Part shown: piece by piece, positions 1-5,716 of the stretch
How the letters are laid out: each line of letters starts with the position of its first letter
Position numbering within the stretch: the stretch's first letter is position 1
Assembly (NCBI GenBank): GCA_964634755.1
Contig: CAZWJH010000098.1
Location: 1 to 8,242, forward strand
Length of the DNA stretch: 8,242 nucleotides
Direction: 5' to 3'
From: JALXDT01 sp964634755
GTDB taxonomy: Bacteria > Acidobacteriota > Aminicenantia > JAMOAD01
Made by a program: the position numbers and the translations under genes
Notes under the pieces: generated by a model
Databases searched by the model: none
Seen by the model: the letters and a program-made list of their open reading frames with translations, nothing else
Told to the model about the DNA's origin: nothing

Positions 1-416
1 GGAGAATACTCAAGCCATCCCTCTTTCCCATCACCCAATTTTAACTTAACATTATTAATACATAGCTCTTCCAATCTCTTTTTTGCTGATTCATAAAGCT
101 CTATTATTCTTTCAACCGAAAAAACTTCCTTTGCAAGGTGAGAGAGAATTGCTGTCTGAAACCCGGAACCGGTTCCAATTTCAAGTACTCTGTCTTCAGG
201 TTTAATTTCTAATTTTTCTGTCATATAAGCAACAATGTAAGGCTGTGAGATTGTCTGGGAATGCCCGATTGGGAGAGGGGAATTCTGGTAAGAAAAATTC
301 TTGACATCTTTTGAGACAAATAGCTCTCTCGGATATTTTTCAAATGCTTCAAGAATCCTTTGATCCTTTATTCCGTCTCTTTTTAATTCTTCTATTAATT
401 CTTTGAGATTATTCAA
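1..416 (-). CDS. pcm: Protein-L-isoaspartate O-methyltransferase (3' end cut by the window edge)
   Basis: Cytosolic SAM-dependent repair enzyme that methylates L-isoaspartyl residues formed by spontaneous damage of Asn and Asp, starting their return to normal aspartate. About 138 residues are visible. The N-terminal helix and PREKFV-like segment read as YPRELFV (about residues 28-34). The family signature PLPIGHSQTISQPY lies at about 47-60. SAM-binding motif I, VLEIGTGSGFQTAIL, lies at about 77-91, followed by the acidic strand end VFSVER. The gene continues off the left edge, so the C-terminal half is not seen. No ATG is suitably placed. The TTG at 416-414 gives an N-terminus that lines up with the usual Pcm start, and it begins four bases after the proS stop. 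There is no Shine-Dalgarno sequence, so translation is probably coupled to proS. Family assignment is firm; the start codon is inferred. In-frame alternatives are TTG at 437 and ATT at 425. Confidence 0.93.
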   Translation of the reverse strand, partial: MNNLKELIEELKRDGIKDQRILEAFEKYPRELFVSKDVKNFSYQNSPLPIGHSQTISQPYIVAYMTEKLEIKPEDRVLEIGTGSGFQTAILSHLAKEVFSVERIIELYESAKKRLEELCINNVKLKLGDGKEGWLEYS

Positions 417-420
417 TTTT

Positions 421-1860
421 TTAATAAGATTTTGCAAAAAAAGGCACGAATTTTGCGGGTTTTCCGCATACTATACACTTCTGGACTTCCTTTGCTTCCT
501 CTCCAATTGTTCTTATTGTGGCAGTGGTTTCCTCTTTTATCTTAAGTTCACACTTTTCATCTCCACACCAAGGTGCCTTAATAAAGCCTCTTCCCTCTTT
601 CATATAATTTTTGAATTCTTCAATATTTTCCGTGCTTTTTGTATGCTCGTCCCTGAATTTTTTAGCTTTTTCAAAAAGACCATTTTGGATATCATCTAAA
701 AATTTCTTAACTTCATCCACGAGCTTATCTATGGATATAAACCTTTTTTCTCTGTTAACTCTGCTTACTAAAACAGCCTGATTTTTTTCTATATCCTTTG
801 GCCCTATCTCAATTCTTAGAGGTACTCCTCTCATTTCCCATTCGGAAAATTTCCATCCGGGGGTGTACTCTTCTCTTTCGTCAAGTTTTACTCTAATATT
901 TTCTTTTTCAAGTGTTTCTTTTACCTTTTCCGCTACCGGAAGAACAGTCTCTTTCCAGTTTCCTCTTGAGATTGGTATTATAATAACCTGAGTAGGAGCA
1001 ACTTTAGGAGGGACAACGAGACCATTGTCATCTCCATGTGTTAATACAAGGCCTCCTATGAGCCTTGTTGAGACTCCCCATGATGTTTGGTGTACATACT
1101 TTAGTGTGTTATCTTTATCTTCATATTTAATGTCAAATGCCTTTGAAAAGTTTTCTCCGAGATAGTGAGATGTGCCAGCCTGAAGAGCTTTGCCATCAGG
1201 CATAAGAGCCTCAACTGTATATGTTTCAACAGCACCGGCAAATCTCTCTTTGTCGGATTTTTTACCCATAATTACAGGAATTGCCAGCACATTTTCAATA
1301 AAATCTTTGTATATGTTTATTATTCTTAATGTTTCTTCCATTGCCTCTTCTTTATTCCTGTGAGCCGTATGTCCTTCCTGCCACAAAAACTCTGTTGTTC
1401 TTAAAAATGGTCTTGTTATCTTTTCCCATCTGAGAACATTAACCCATTGATTGATAAGAACAGGAAGATCTCTCCATGACATTATCCATTTTGAATACAT
1501 AGAGCAAATTATTGATTCTGATGTAGGCCTTATTGCAAGTCTTTCTTCAAGCTCTTCGGAACCTCCCATTGTAACCCACGCCACTTCAGGGCTGAAGCCT
1601 TCCACATGTTCAGCTTCTTTGTTTAAAAGTGATTCTGGAATAAGAAGAGGAAAATAAGCGTTTGTGTGGCCAGTCTTTTTAAATTCTTTATCTAAAATTT
1701 TTTGAATATTTTCCCAAATTGCATAACCTGAAGGCTTTATGACCATCATTCCCTTTACGGGAGCATAGTCAACGAGATCAGCTTTTCGTATTACACTTAT
1801 ATACCATTTTGATATATCTTTATTTTTAGGCGGAATTTCTTTTACAAATTTTTCACTCAT
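421..1860 (-). CDS. proS: Prolyl-tRNA synthetase, archaeal/eukaryote-like type without bacterial insertion domain
   Basis: Class II aminoacyl-tRNA synthetase that charges tRNA-Pro with proline in the cytosol. At 479 residues it has the compact length of the archaeal-like ProRS, as in Thermus. It lacks the roughly 180-residue editing insertion of typical bacterial ProRS. Motif 1 lies around residues 47-79. Motif 2 lies at about 149-167 (FLRTTEFLWQEGHTAH, Arg154). The motif 3 region is at about 264-289, with THGDD and VVPPKVAP. The anticodon-binding domain starts near 290 (QVIIIPI). The C-terminal domain has a CX4C and CX2C pair (Cys432, 437, 462, 465) that probably binds zinc, and it ends in Tyr, as is usual for this type. 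The ATG has a good ribosome site (GAGGGG at 1866-1871, five bases away). The gene follows two tRNA genes and precedes pcm, probably on one transcript. No tRNA-Pro is in the window. Confidence 0.97.
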   Translation of the reverse strand: MSEKFVKEIPPKNKDISKWYISVIRKADLVDYAPVKGMMVIKPSGYAIWENIQKILDKEFKKTGHTNAYFPLLIPESLLNKEAEHVEGFSPEVAWVTMGGSEELEERLAIRPTSESIICSMYSKWIMSWRDLPVLINQWVNVLRWEKITRPFLRTTEFLWQEGHTAHRNKEEAMEETLRIINIYKDFIENVLAIPVIMGKKSDKERFAGAVETYTVEALMPDGKALQAGTSHYLGENFSKAFDIKYEDKDNTLKYVHQTSWGVSTRLIGGLVLTHGDDNGLVVPPKVAPTQVIIIPISRGNWKETVLPVAEKVKETLEKENIRVKLDEREEYTPGWKFSEWEMRGVPLRIEIGPKDIEKNQAVLVSRVNREKRFISIDKLVDEVKKFLDDIQNGLFEKAKKFRDEHTKSTENIEEFKNYMKEGRGFIKAPWCGDEKCELKIKEETTATIRTIGEEAKEVQKCIVCGKPAKFVPFFAKSY

Positions 1861-1888
1861 TTTTTCCCCTCATAAAAATAAAAAAAAA

Positions 1889-1962
1889 CGCCCCCGACGG
1901 GACTTGAACCCGTGCTGCCGCCTTGAAAGGGCGATGTCCTAACCTGGCTAGACGACAGGGGC
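1889..1962 (-). tRNA. tRNA-Glu (anticodon UUC)
   Basis: A full cloverleaf can be folded by hand. The 7-bp acceptor is GCCCCTG with CGGGGGC, including one G-T wobble. The D arm is typical of tRNA-Glu (GTCTAG...GGTTAGGAC). The anticodon stem is TCGCC/GGCGG around loop CTTTCAA, giving anticodon TTC. The T arm is ACGGG-TTCAAGT-CCCGT. The discriminator base is G73, as expected for tRNA-Glu. The 3' CCA is not encoded: the gene is followed directly by eight T residues (1881-1888 on this strand). The 5' end is one base after the CCA of tRNA-Lys, so both must be cut from one precursor. Glu-tRNA is also the kind of substrate handled by the GatCAB system encoded nearby, although the amidated species is the misacylated tRNA-Gln. 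Confidence 0.96.
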
Positions 1963-1963
1963 G

Positions 1964-2039
1964 TGGTGAGCCGTGCAGGGATCGAACCTGCGACACCCGG
2001 CTTAAAAGGCCGGTGCTCTGCCGACTGAGCTAACGGCCC
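1964..2039 (-). tRNA. tRNA-Lys (anticodon UUU)
   Basis: 76-nt cloverleaf with encoded CCA. The acceptor is GGGCCGT with ACGGCTC. The D arm is GCTC-AGTCGGCA-GAGC. The anticodon stem is CCGGC/GCCGG around loop CTTTTAA, giving anticodon TTT. The T arm is GCAGG-TTCGATC-CCTGC, the discriminator is A, and CCA follows. It is the first product of the strong promoter at 2053-2081, and only a short leader precedes its mature 5' end. It is separated from tRNA-Glu by one base. Confidence 0.97.
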
Positions 2040-2052
2040 AAAAAGTTATCGT

Positions 2053-2081
2053 ATTATATCAGCCTTATTTTCCTCTGTCAA
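2053..2081 (-). promoter_or_regulatory. Consensus sigma70 promoter for tRNA-Lys, tRNA-Glu, proS and pcm
   Basis: On the minus strand TTGACA (2076-2081) and TATAAT (2053-2058) are separated by exactly 17 bp, a perfect consensus. Transcription should start near 2045-2047, a few bases before the mature 5' end of tRNA-Lys at 2039. The -35 box lies eight bases beyond the stop of the upstream lipoprotein gene. The next genes on this strand (proS, pcm) have no clear promoter of their own, so they probably depend on read-through. Confidence 0.9.
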
Positions 2082-2088
2082 CAACTAA

Positions 2089-2766
2089 TTAGCTAAGAGG
2101 CTCAAATTTAAAAATTATCCATCTTCCGTTCTGGGTTCTATTCCCAAGATCGAGAAGATATCTGACAAAGATAACCTTAAAATCTTTTGCTCCTGAAGCA
2201 CTGTTTACTGTTATGATAACATCTTTAAATTGTTTTTTGATATTTGCATTTTCGAGTTCAACTCTTTCGCCTAAAGATTTCTTTATTATTGTTACTACTG
2301 CATCAAGATGCTCTTTTGCAGCCTGTTTTTCTTTTTGAAGTTCTTTATACTGATTAAAAAGACCATCCTTTTTCTTCTGAAGCTCTTCCACTTTTTTCTT
2401 CAATTCTTTTTTCTTTCTAAAAGATCTTACCTTTGCAAGGTCAGCTTTTGCAGCCTCAAGTTCATCATTAGTATCTAAAACCTGAGGTTTTAAATCCTCA
2501 AGCTTTTTTGTTATTTCCTGATATTTTTTTACAGCTTCTGCGAACTCTGTTTCTCCTTCCTGGAGTTCTCCTATTGTTTTTACTTTAAAAGTAAAGGGTT
2601 TGGCAAATGAAACAGGCTCAACAGCCATAGCTGCCATAGTATCCTTATCCTGCATCTGGACTGCATTAAAATACTTTTTCAAGAAAACCTCTTCTGGCTT
2701 GCTGCAGGAAATCACAAAGACCATTGAAAAAACTAAAACTGCCGCTAATAAATACTTCTTCTTCAT
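2089..2766 (-). CDS. Small lipoprotein with long charged coiled coil, function unknown
   Basis: 225 residues, exported and probably lipid-anchored. A Lys-rich N-terminus and hydrophobic stretch lead to a lipobox, VISC, with the lipidated Cys at residue 21 followed by Ser. Residues about 25-65 (helix FLKKYFNAVQMQDKDTMAAM) and 175-225 (strands ending in NGRWIIFKFEP) look like the two halves of a small alpha+beta fold of the DUF4878/NTF2-like kind. Between them, at about 72-160, lies a very Lys/Glu-rich helical segment with coiled-coil character. The ATG at 2766 is chosen because AGGAGG sits eight bases upstream; the TTG at 2772 would be only two bases from that site. It begins two bases after the gatA stop, so it is translated as the third gene of the gatCA unit. 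No link to amidation is evident. The domain resemblance is an impression from the sequence; lipoprotein status is well supported. Confidence 0.85.
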   Translation of the reverse strand: MKKKYLLAAVLVFSMVFVISCSKPEEVFLKKYFNAVQMQDKDTMAAMAVEPVSFAKPFTFKVKTIGELQEGETEFAEAVKKYQEITKKLEDLKPQVLDTNDELEAAKADLAKVRSFRKKKELKKKVEELQKKKDGLFNQYKELQKEKQAAKEHLDAVVTIIKKSLGERVELENANIKKQFKDVIITVNSASGAKDFKVIFVRYLLDLGNRTQNGRWIIFKFEPLS

Positions 2767-2768
2767 AC

Positions 2769-4193
2769 TCAAAACCTCCTAATAATTTTATTCTCAAATT
2801 TTATCTCATTTTCATAGAAATTAGCAAGGCTTAAGAGATTTCTCTCTCTCAAATAATTGCTTACTATTTGAAATCCTATCGGAAGATTGCTCTCTTTTCC
2901 TATTTTAAAGGGAACATTTATTGCAGGAAATCCTCCAAGACTTGGGGGTATGGTGAAATAGTCTGAATAGTACATGCTAATAGGGTCTTCTGCTTTTTCT
3001 CCTATTTTAAAGGCTGTCTCCGGTGTGGTAGGAAGTATGAGATAATCAAATTTCTCAAATATGTTTTTTATTTCGAAGGCTATTTTATTTCTAACACTAA
3101 CTGCTTTCATGTAGTATTCATCATAAAAGCCTGAGCTTAGTGAAAAGGTTCCTAACAGAATTCTTCTTTTAACCTCATTCCCGAATCCTTCACTTCTGCT
3201 TTTAAGATAAAGGTCTCTGATACTATCAGCTTTTGCTCTTCTCCCATATCTCACGCCATCATACCTTGCCAAATTTGCGCTTGCTTCCGAAGATGCTATT
3301 ATGTAATATACATAAAGACCGTATTCCCAGAGTTCTATATTAACCTCTTCTAAGATAAAGCCATTCTTTTCGAAAAATGAGATGAACTCTTTATAGGCAC
3401 TTTTTATTTCAGGTGATAATGATCTTTCTGGTACTTTTAAGACTGCTATTTTTGTATCTTTGGGATTAATTTCATAAAAATTACTGTATTTTTCAGTATC
3501 TTTTTCCGATGATGTTGCATCATTCTGATCTTTTCCTGCTATTATCTCTAAAACAATTGCAATATCTTCTGGATTTCTTGCAAATACACCAATCTGATCA
3601 AGGCTTGATGCGAATGCAACAAGGCCGAATCTTGATATTCTTCCGTATGTGGCTTTTATCCCATAGACGCCACAAAAAGCGGCAGGTTGTCTTACAGAGC
3701 CTCCAGTGTCAGAACCTAAAGCGACAGGAACTTCAAGAGAAGCAACTGCTGCTGATGAGCCTCCGCTTGAACCTCCCGGAACTCTTTCCAGATCCCATGG
3801 ATTTTTTGTTGTAAAAAAAGCAGAATTTTCGGTAGATGATCCCATTGCAAACTCATCTAAATTTGTTTTGCCTATTATTGAAAAACCGGAATCCTTTAAT
3901 CTCTTTACAACAGTGGCATCGTAAGGAGGAACAAAGTTTTCCAAAAATTTTGAGGCACAAGTTGTTTTAATTCCCTTTGTTATAATATTATCTTTTATTG
4001 CAATCGGAACTCCTTTAATATAACCGTTCTTATTATAAATAAGTTTTTCCTCTTTTGTTATAAAAGCGTTAATTTTTTTCTCTTTTTCATCAATTCTATT
4101 AAGAAAAGTAGAATACATTTCCTCAGGGGAAATCTCATTTTTATCTAAAAGATTTAAAAGCTCTTTTAAATTCTTCTTATAAAGCTCATCCAT
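2769..4193 (-). CDS. gatA: Asp-tRNA(Asn)/Glu-tRNA(Gln) amidotransferase subunit A
   Basis: Glutaminase subunit of GatCAB. It releases ammonia from glutamine or asparagine and passes it to GatB, which amidates misacylated Glu-tRNA-Gln and/or Asp-tRNA-Asn. The 474-residue length is normal. The amidase-signature Ser-cisSer-Lys triad is intact: Lys67 in GVPIAIKDNI, cis-Ser142 in PGGSSGGSSAAVA, and nucleophile Ser166 in GSDTGGSVRQPAAFCG. The spacings match those of characterised GatA (75 and 24 residues). C-terminal signatures are also present: GTFSLSSGFYDEYY at about 348-361 and SLGGFPAINVPF near 418-429. The start overlaps the end of gatC by eight bases, with a weak AAGGG ribosome site, implying coupled translation. 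gatB is not in the window, so it must be elsewhere. Which tRNA is the real substrate cannot be told from this gene. Confidence 0.97.
   Translation of the reverse strand: MDELYKKNLKELLNLLDKNEISPEEMYSTFLNRIDEKEKKINAFITKEEKLIYNKNGYIKGVPIAIKDNIITKGIKTTCASKFLENFVPPYDATVVKRLKDSGFSIIGKTNLDEFAMGSSTENSAFFTTKNPWDLERVPGGSSGGSSAAVASLEVPVALGSDTGGSVRQPAAFCGVYGIKATYGRISRFGLVAFASSLDQIGVFARNPEDIAIVLEIIAGKDQNDATSSEKDTEKYSNFYEINPKDTKIAVLKVPERSLSPEIKSAYKEFISFFEKNGFILEEVNIELWEYGLYVYYIIASSEASANLARYDGVRYGRRAKADSIRDLYLKSRSEGFGNEVKRRILLGTFSLSSGFYDEYYMKAVSVRNKIAFEIKNIFEKFDYLILPTTPETAFKIGEKAEDPISMYYSDYFTIPPSLGGFPAINVPFKIGKESNLPIGFQIVSNYLRERNLLSLANFYENEIKFENKIIRRF
2775..2780 (-). promoter_or_regulatory. Shine-Dalgarno AGGAGG that fixes the lipoprotein start
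   Basis: Perfect AGGAGG on the minus strand, inside the last codons of gatA. The spacing is eight bases to the ATG at 2766 and only two bases to the in-frame TTG at 2772. This favours the ATG. Confidence 0.85.
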
Positions 4194-4458
4194 TTTTTAC
4201 TACCCTTGGAACCACAAAAAAATTATCCTTTTTTTCAGGTATGTTTGATAATAAGCATTCCTTTTCATCAAACTTTTTTCTTGTATCTTTTCTTAAAATC
4301 ATGATATTTGAATAAACTTCAGGAGGTTTTATATCTTCTGTACTAACCTCTTTTAATTTTTCAATCCAATTTACAATTTTTTCAAAGTCTTTCTCTACTT
4401 CGGAATTTGAAGATACTTCAAGGTTGGCAAGTTCAAATATTTTATTAAAATCCTTCAT
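4186..4458 (-). CDS. gatC: Asp-tRNA(Asn)/Glu-tRNA(Gln) amidotransferase subunit C
   Basis: Small subunit that wraps around GatA and GatB and stabilises the GatCAB complex. It has 90 residues, within the usual 90-100. The typical features are the early LANLEVS-like stretch (about 10-16), the helix ending in VNWIEKLKEVSTEDIKPPE (about 29-47), and a C-terminus with FFVVPRVVKNG, the conserved F-V-P-[RK]-V tail. The N-terminus is a few residues shorter than most. No ribosome binding site precedes the ATG, and a TATAAT box ends only five bases upstream, so the mRNA is probably leaderless. It heads the gatC-gatA-lipoprotein unit and overlaps gatA by eight bases. Confidence 0.95.
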   Translation of the reverse strand: MKDFNKIFELANLEVSSNSEVEKDFEKIVNWIEKLKEVSTEDIKPPEVYSNIMILRKDTRKKFDEKECLLSNIPEKKDNFFVVPRVVKNG

Positions 4459-4463
4459 ATAAG

Positions 4464-4492
4464 ATTATAAATAAGATAAAAGATAAAATCAA
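4464..4492 (-). promoter_or_regulatory. Promoter of the gatC-gatA-lipoprotein operon, leaderless geometry
   Basis: The minus strand carries TTGATT (4487-4492), 17 bp, then TATAAT (4464-4469). Only five bases (CTTAT) separate the -10 box from the gatC ATG at 4458, so the predicted start site falls on or next to the A of ATG. No purine-rich ribosome site lies in between. Confidence 0.75.
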
Positions 4493-4518
4493 CTGAAAAT
4501 ATCCTTAATGAAAAGGTG

Positions 4519-5601
4519 TTAAATTAATTTTATCCCGAGATAATTGGATACAGTTGCAATATCCGAGAGATATATTTTAATGGAAATTTCTTTGTTAGTG
4601 CTTGAGTTTTTATTCCTTATAAGGTATGAAGGGTTTGCTGTTTTTATCTCTATAAAGTTTCCTATAAGAAGGGCTTTCCCTGTGGAAATAGAAAAATCTT
4701 TTGCATCTCTTGGTAATTTTAAAACAGGTTTTTTAAAGGCAAAGATATATATATTTTTATCTGTTATCACAAAAGCGCCTATTAGTGTTTTGTTATTATA
4801 TCCGTATTTTATTTGATAATTTATTCCCTCTTCAGAGTATATGACATATTCTCCACTAAAGTATTCATTAGAAGGGAGCTTTCCTCCTAAAGAGAGGATA
4901 AAGTTTATTAAAAGAAAGATTAAGAGAGTAAAAACACTCACAAAAACAACAATCCCTTTTGGGGATTGACACAAAAGGTAAAAGGATTGAAAGCAGAGAG
5001 ATGATAACTCCTTTTCAAAAGCTTTTTTTGTTAATGCTCTTTTTATATTTTTGTCTGAAGATTCTATTGATAAAAGAATCTTATCAAAAATTTTTTTGTA
5101 AGTACTCAACGTTGATGAGGTGTTAAAATCGAGCCAGTATAAATTATTCCCAACTATAAAAAAATATGTATATATTATTCTCTTTCCCTTTTTTCTTATG
5201 GCATAAACTCCATTATTAAAGAGAGGGATTTCTTTTATAAACATTAATCTTTTTCCAAGAGTTAGTTTTTTCCCTGATTTGGGAAACTCCTTAATTCTAA
5301 AGTATTTTGCTGTAAGGTATTTAAAATTAGGGTTTTTACCCGTAGCTTTGGAAAATCTGAAAATCCCTATTCCTCTCCAATAATATCTTTTTACAATCCA
5401 GCCTTTATCAAGATAGACCTTTTCATCTTTTGGGCCATGTAATAAAGGGAGTTCAAAGCTTAGCTTATCAATGAAGATTCTTTTTGTGAGATATTTTTTA
5501 AGGGCAGGCTCTTGAGTATTGCTAACTGTTTTTATAGTTGCATAGGTAATGCCAACAATAAGAATTAATGTAATGATAAATATTTTTTTATAATACTTCA
5601 T
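4519..5601 (-). CDS. Two-pass membrane protein with extracytoplasmic domain, function unknown
   Basis: I do not recognise this 360-residue protein. A first hydrophobic segment (about 7-25) after a Lys-containing start acts as a signal anchor. A beta-rich, strongly basic domain (about 27-210) should then lie outside the cytoplasmic membrane. A second membrane segment (about 216-238) follows, preceded by two cysteines (203 and 211). The last 120 residues would be cytoplasmic. They contain a strand pattern (EYVIYSEEG, then GAFVITDKNIYIF) resembling a bacterial PH-like fold, which is an inference only. The gene is monocistronic as far as can be seen: its own promoter is upstream, and the gatC promoter begins 26 bases after its stop. 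There is no ribosome site before the ATG, and a TATAAT box ends five bases upstream, so translation is probably leaderless. Codon use matches the neighbours, giving no sign of transfer. Confidence 0.85.
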   Translation of the reverse strand: MKYYKKIFIITLILIVGITYATIKTVSNTQEPALKKYLTKRIFIDKLSFELPLLHGPKDEKVYLDKGWIVKRYYWRGIGIFRFSKATGKNPNFKYLTAKYFRIKEFPKSGKKLTLGKRLMFIKEIPLFNNGVYAIRKKGKRIIYTYFFIVGNNLYWLDFNTSSTLSTYKKIFDKILLSIESSDKNIKRALTKKAFEKELSSLCFQSFYLLCQSPKGIVVFVSVFTLLIFLLINFILSLGGKLPSNEYFSGEYVIYSEEGINYQIKYGYNNKTLIGAFVITDKNIYIFAFKKPVLKLPRDAKDFSISTGKALLIGNFIEIKTANPSYLIRNKNSSTNKEISIKIYLSDIATVSNYLGIKLI

Positions 5602-5606
5602 AATAT

Positions 5607-5635
5607 ATTATAGTAAGCTCTATTTATTCTTGCAA
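5607..5635 (-). promoter_or_regulatory. Promoter of the two-pass membrane protein gene, leaderless geometry
   Basis: The minus strand carries TTGCAA (5630-5635), 17 bp, then TATAAT (5607-5612), with five bases (ATATT) to the ATG at 5601. The layout is the same as at gatC. The -35 box matches consensus at four of six positions; the -10 box is perfect. It is divergent from the def promoter, with 28 bp between the two -35 boxes. Confidence 0.7.
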
Positions 5636-5645
5636 ACAAATAACA

Positions 5646-5665
5646 AATTTTAACATTTTAAAATT
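5646..5665. promoter_or_regulatory. AT-only inverted repeat between divergent promoters (possible operator)
   Basis: Perfect 8-bp arms AATTTTAA (5646-5653) and TTAAAATT (5658-5665) are separated by four bases. They sit between the two divergent -35 boxes and touch the -35 box of def. This could be a regulator site or an AT-rich UP-type element. Because the arms contain only A and T in an AT-rich spacer, chance is a real alternative. Confidence 0.3.
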
Positions 5666-5692
5666 GACTAAAAATACTTTTTAAGTTAAAAT
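5664..5692 (+). promoter_or_regulatory. Promoter of the def-fmt operon
   Basis: TTGACT (5664-5669), 17 bp, then TAAAAT (5687-5692); each box differs from consensus at one position. The predicted start near 5699 leaves a leader of roughly 18 bases that contains a ribosome site, GAGAGG (5706-5711), five bases before the ATG at 5717. Confidence 0.8.
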
Positions 5693-5716
5693 AATATCAC
5701 ATTAAGAGAGGAAAAA

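Noticed and set aside
403..699. 98-codon plus-strand frame opposite the end of proS
   Set aside because: Shadow of the well-supported proS frame. The product is Phe-rich, as expected from the complement of Lys/Glu codons.
2767..2772. TTG at 2772 as the lipoprotein start
   Set aside because: It is only two bases from AGGAGG; the ATG at 2766 has ideal spacing and gives a standard Lys-rich signal sequence.
3509..3924. Two overlapping plus-strand frames opposite gatA
   Set aside because: They lie antisense to the conserved amidase signature region of gatA, show no domain features and have no ribosome sites.
4493..4518. Hairpin CCTT-N6-AAGG after the stop of the membrane protein gene as terminator
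   Set aside because: The stem is only four bp with an interrupted T run, too weak to call.
4544..4816. 90-codon plus-strand frame opposite the membrane protein gene
   Set aside because: Antisense shadow in low-complexity AT-rich sequence; the minus-strand frame is far longer and has a promoter.
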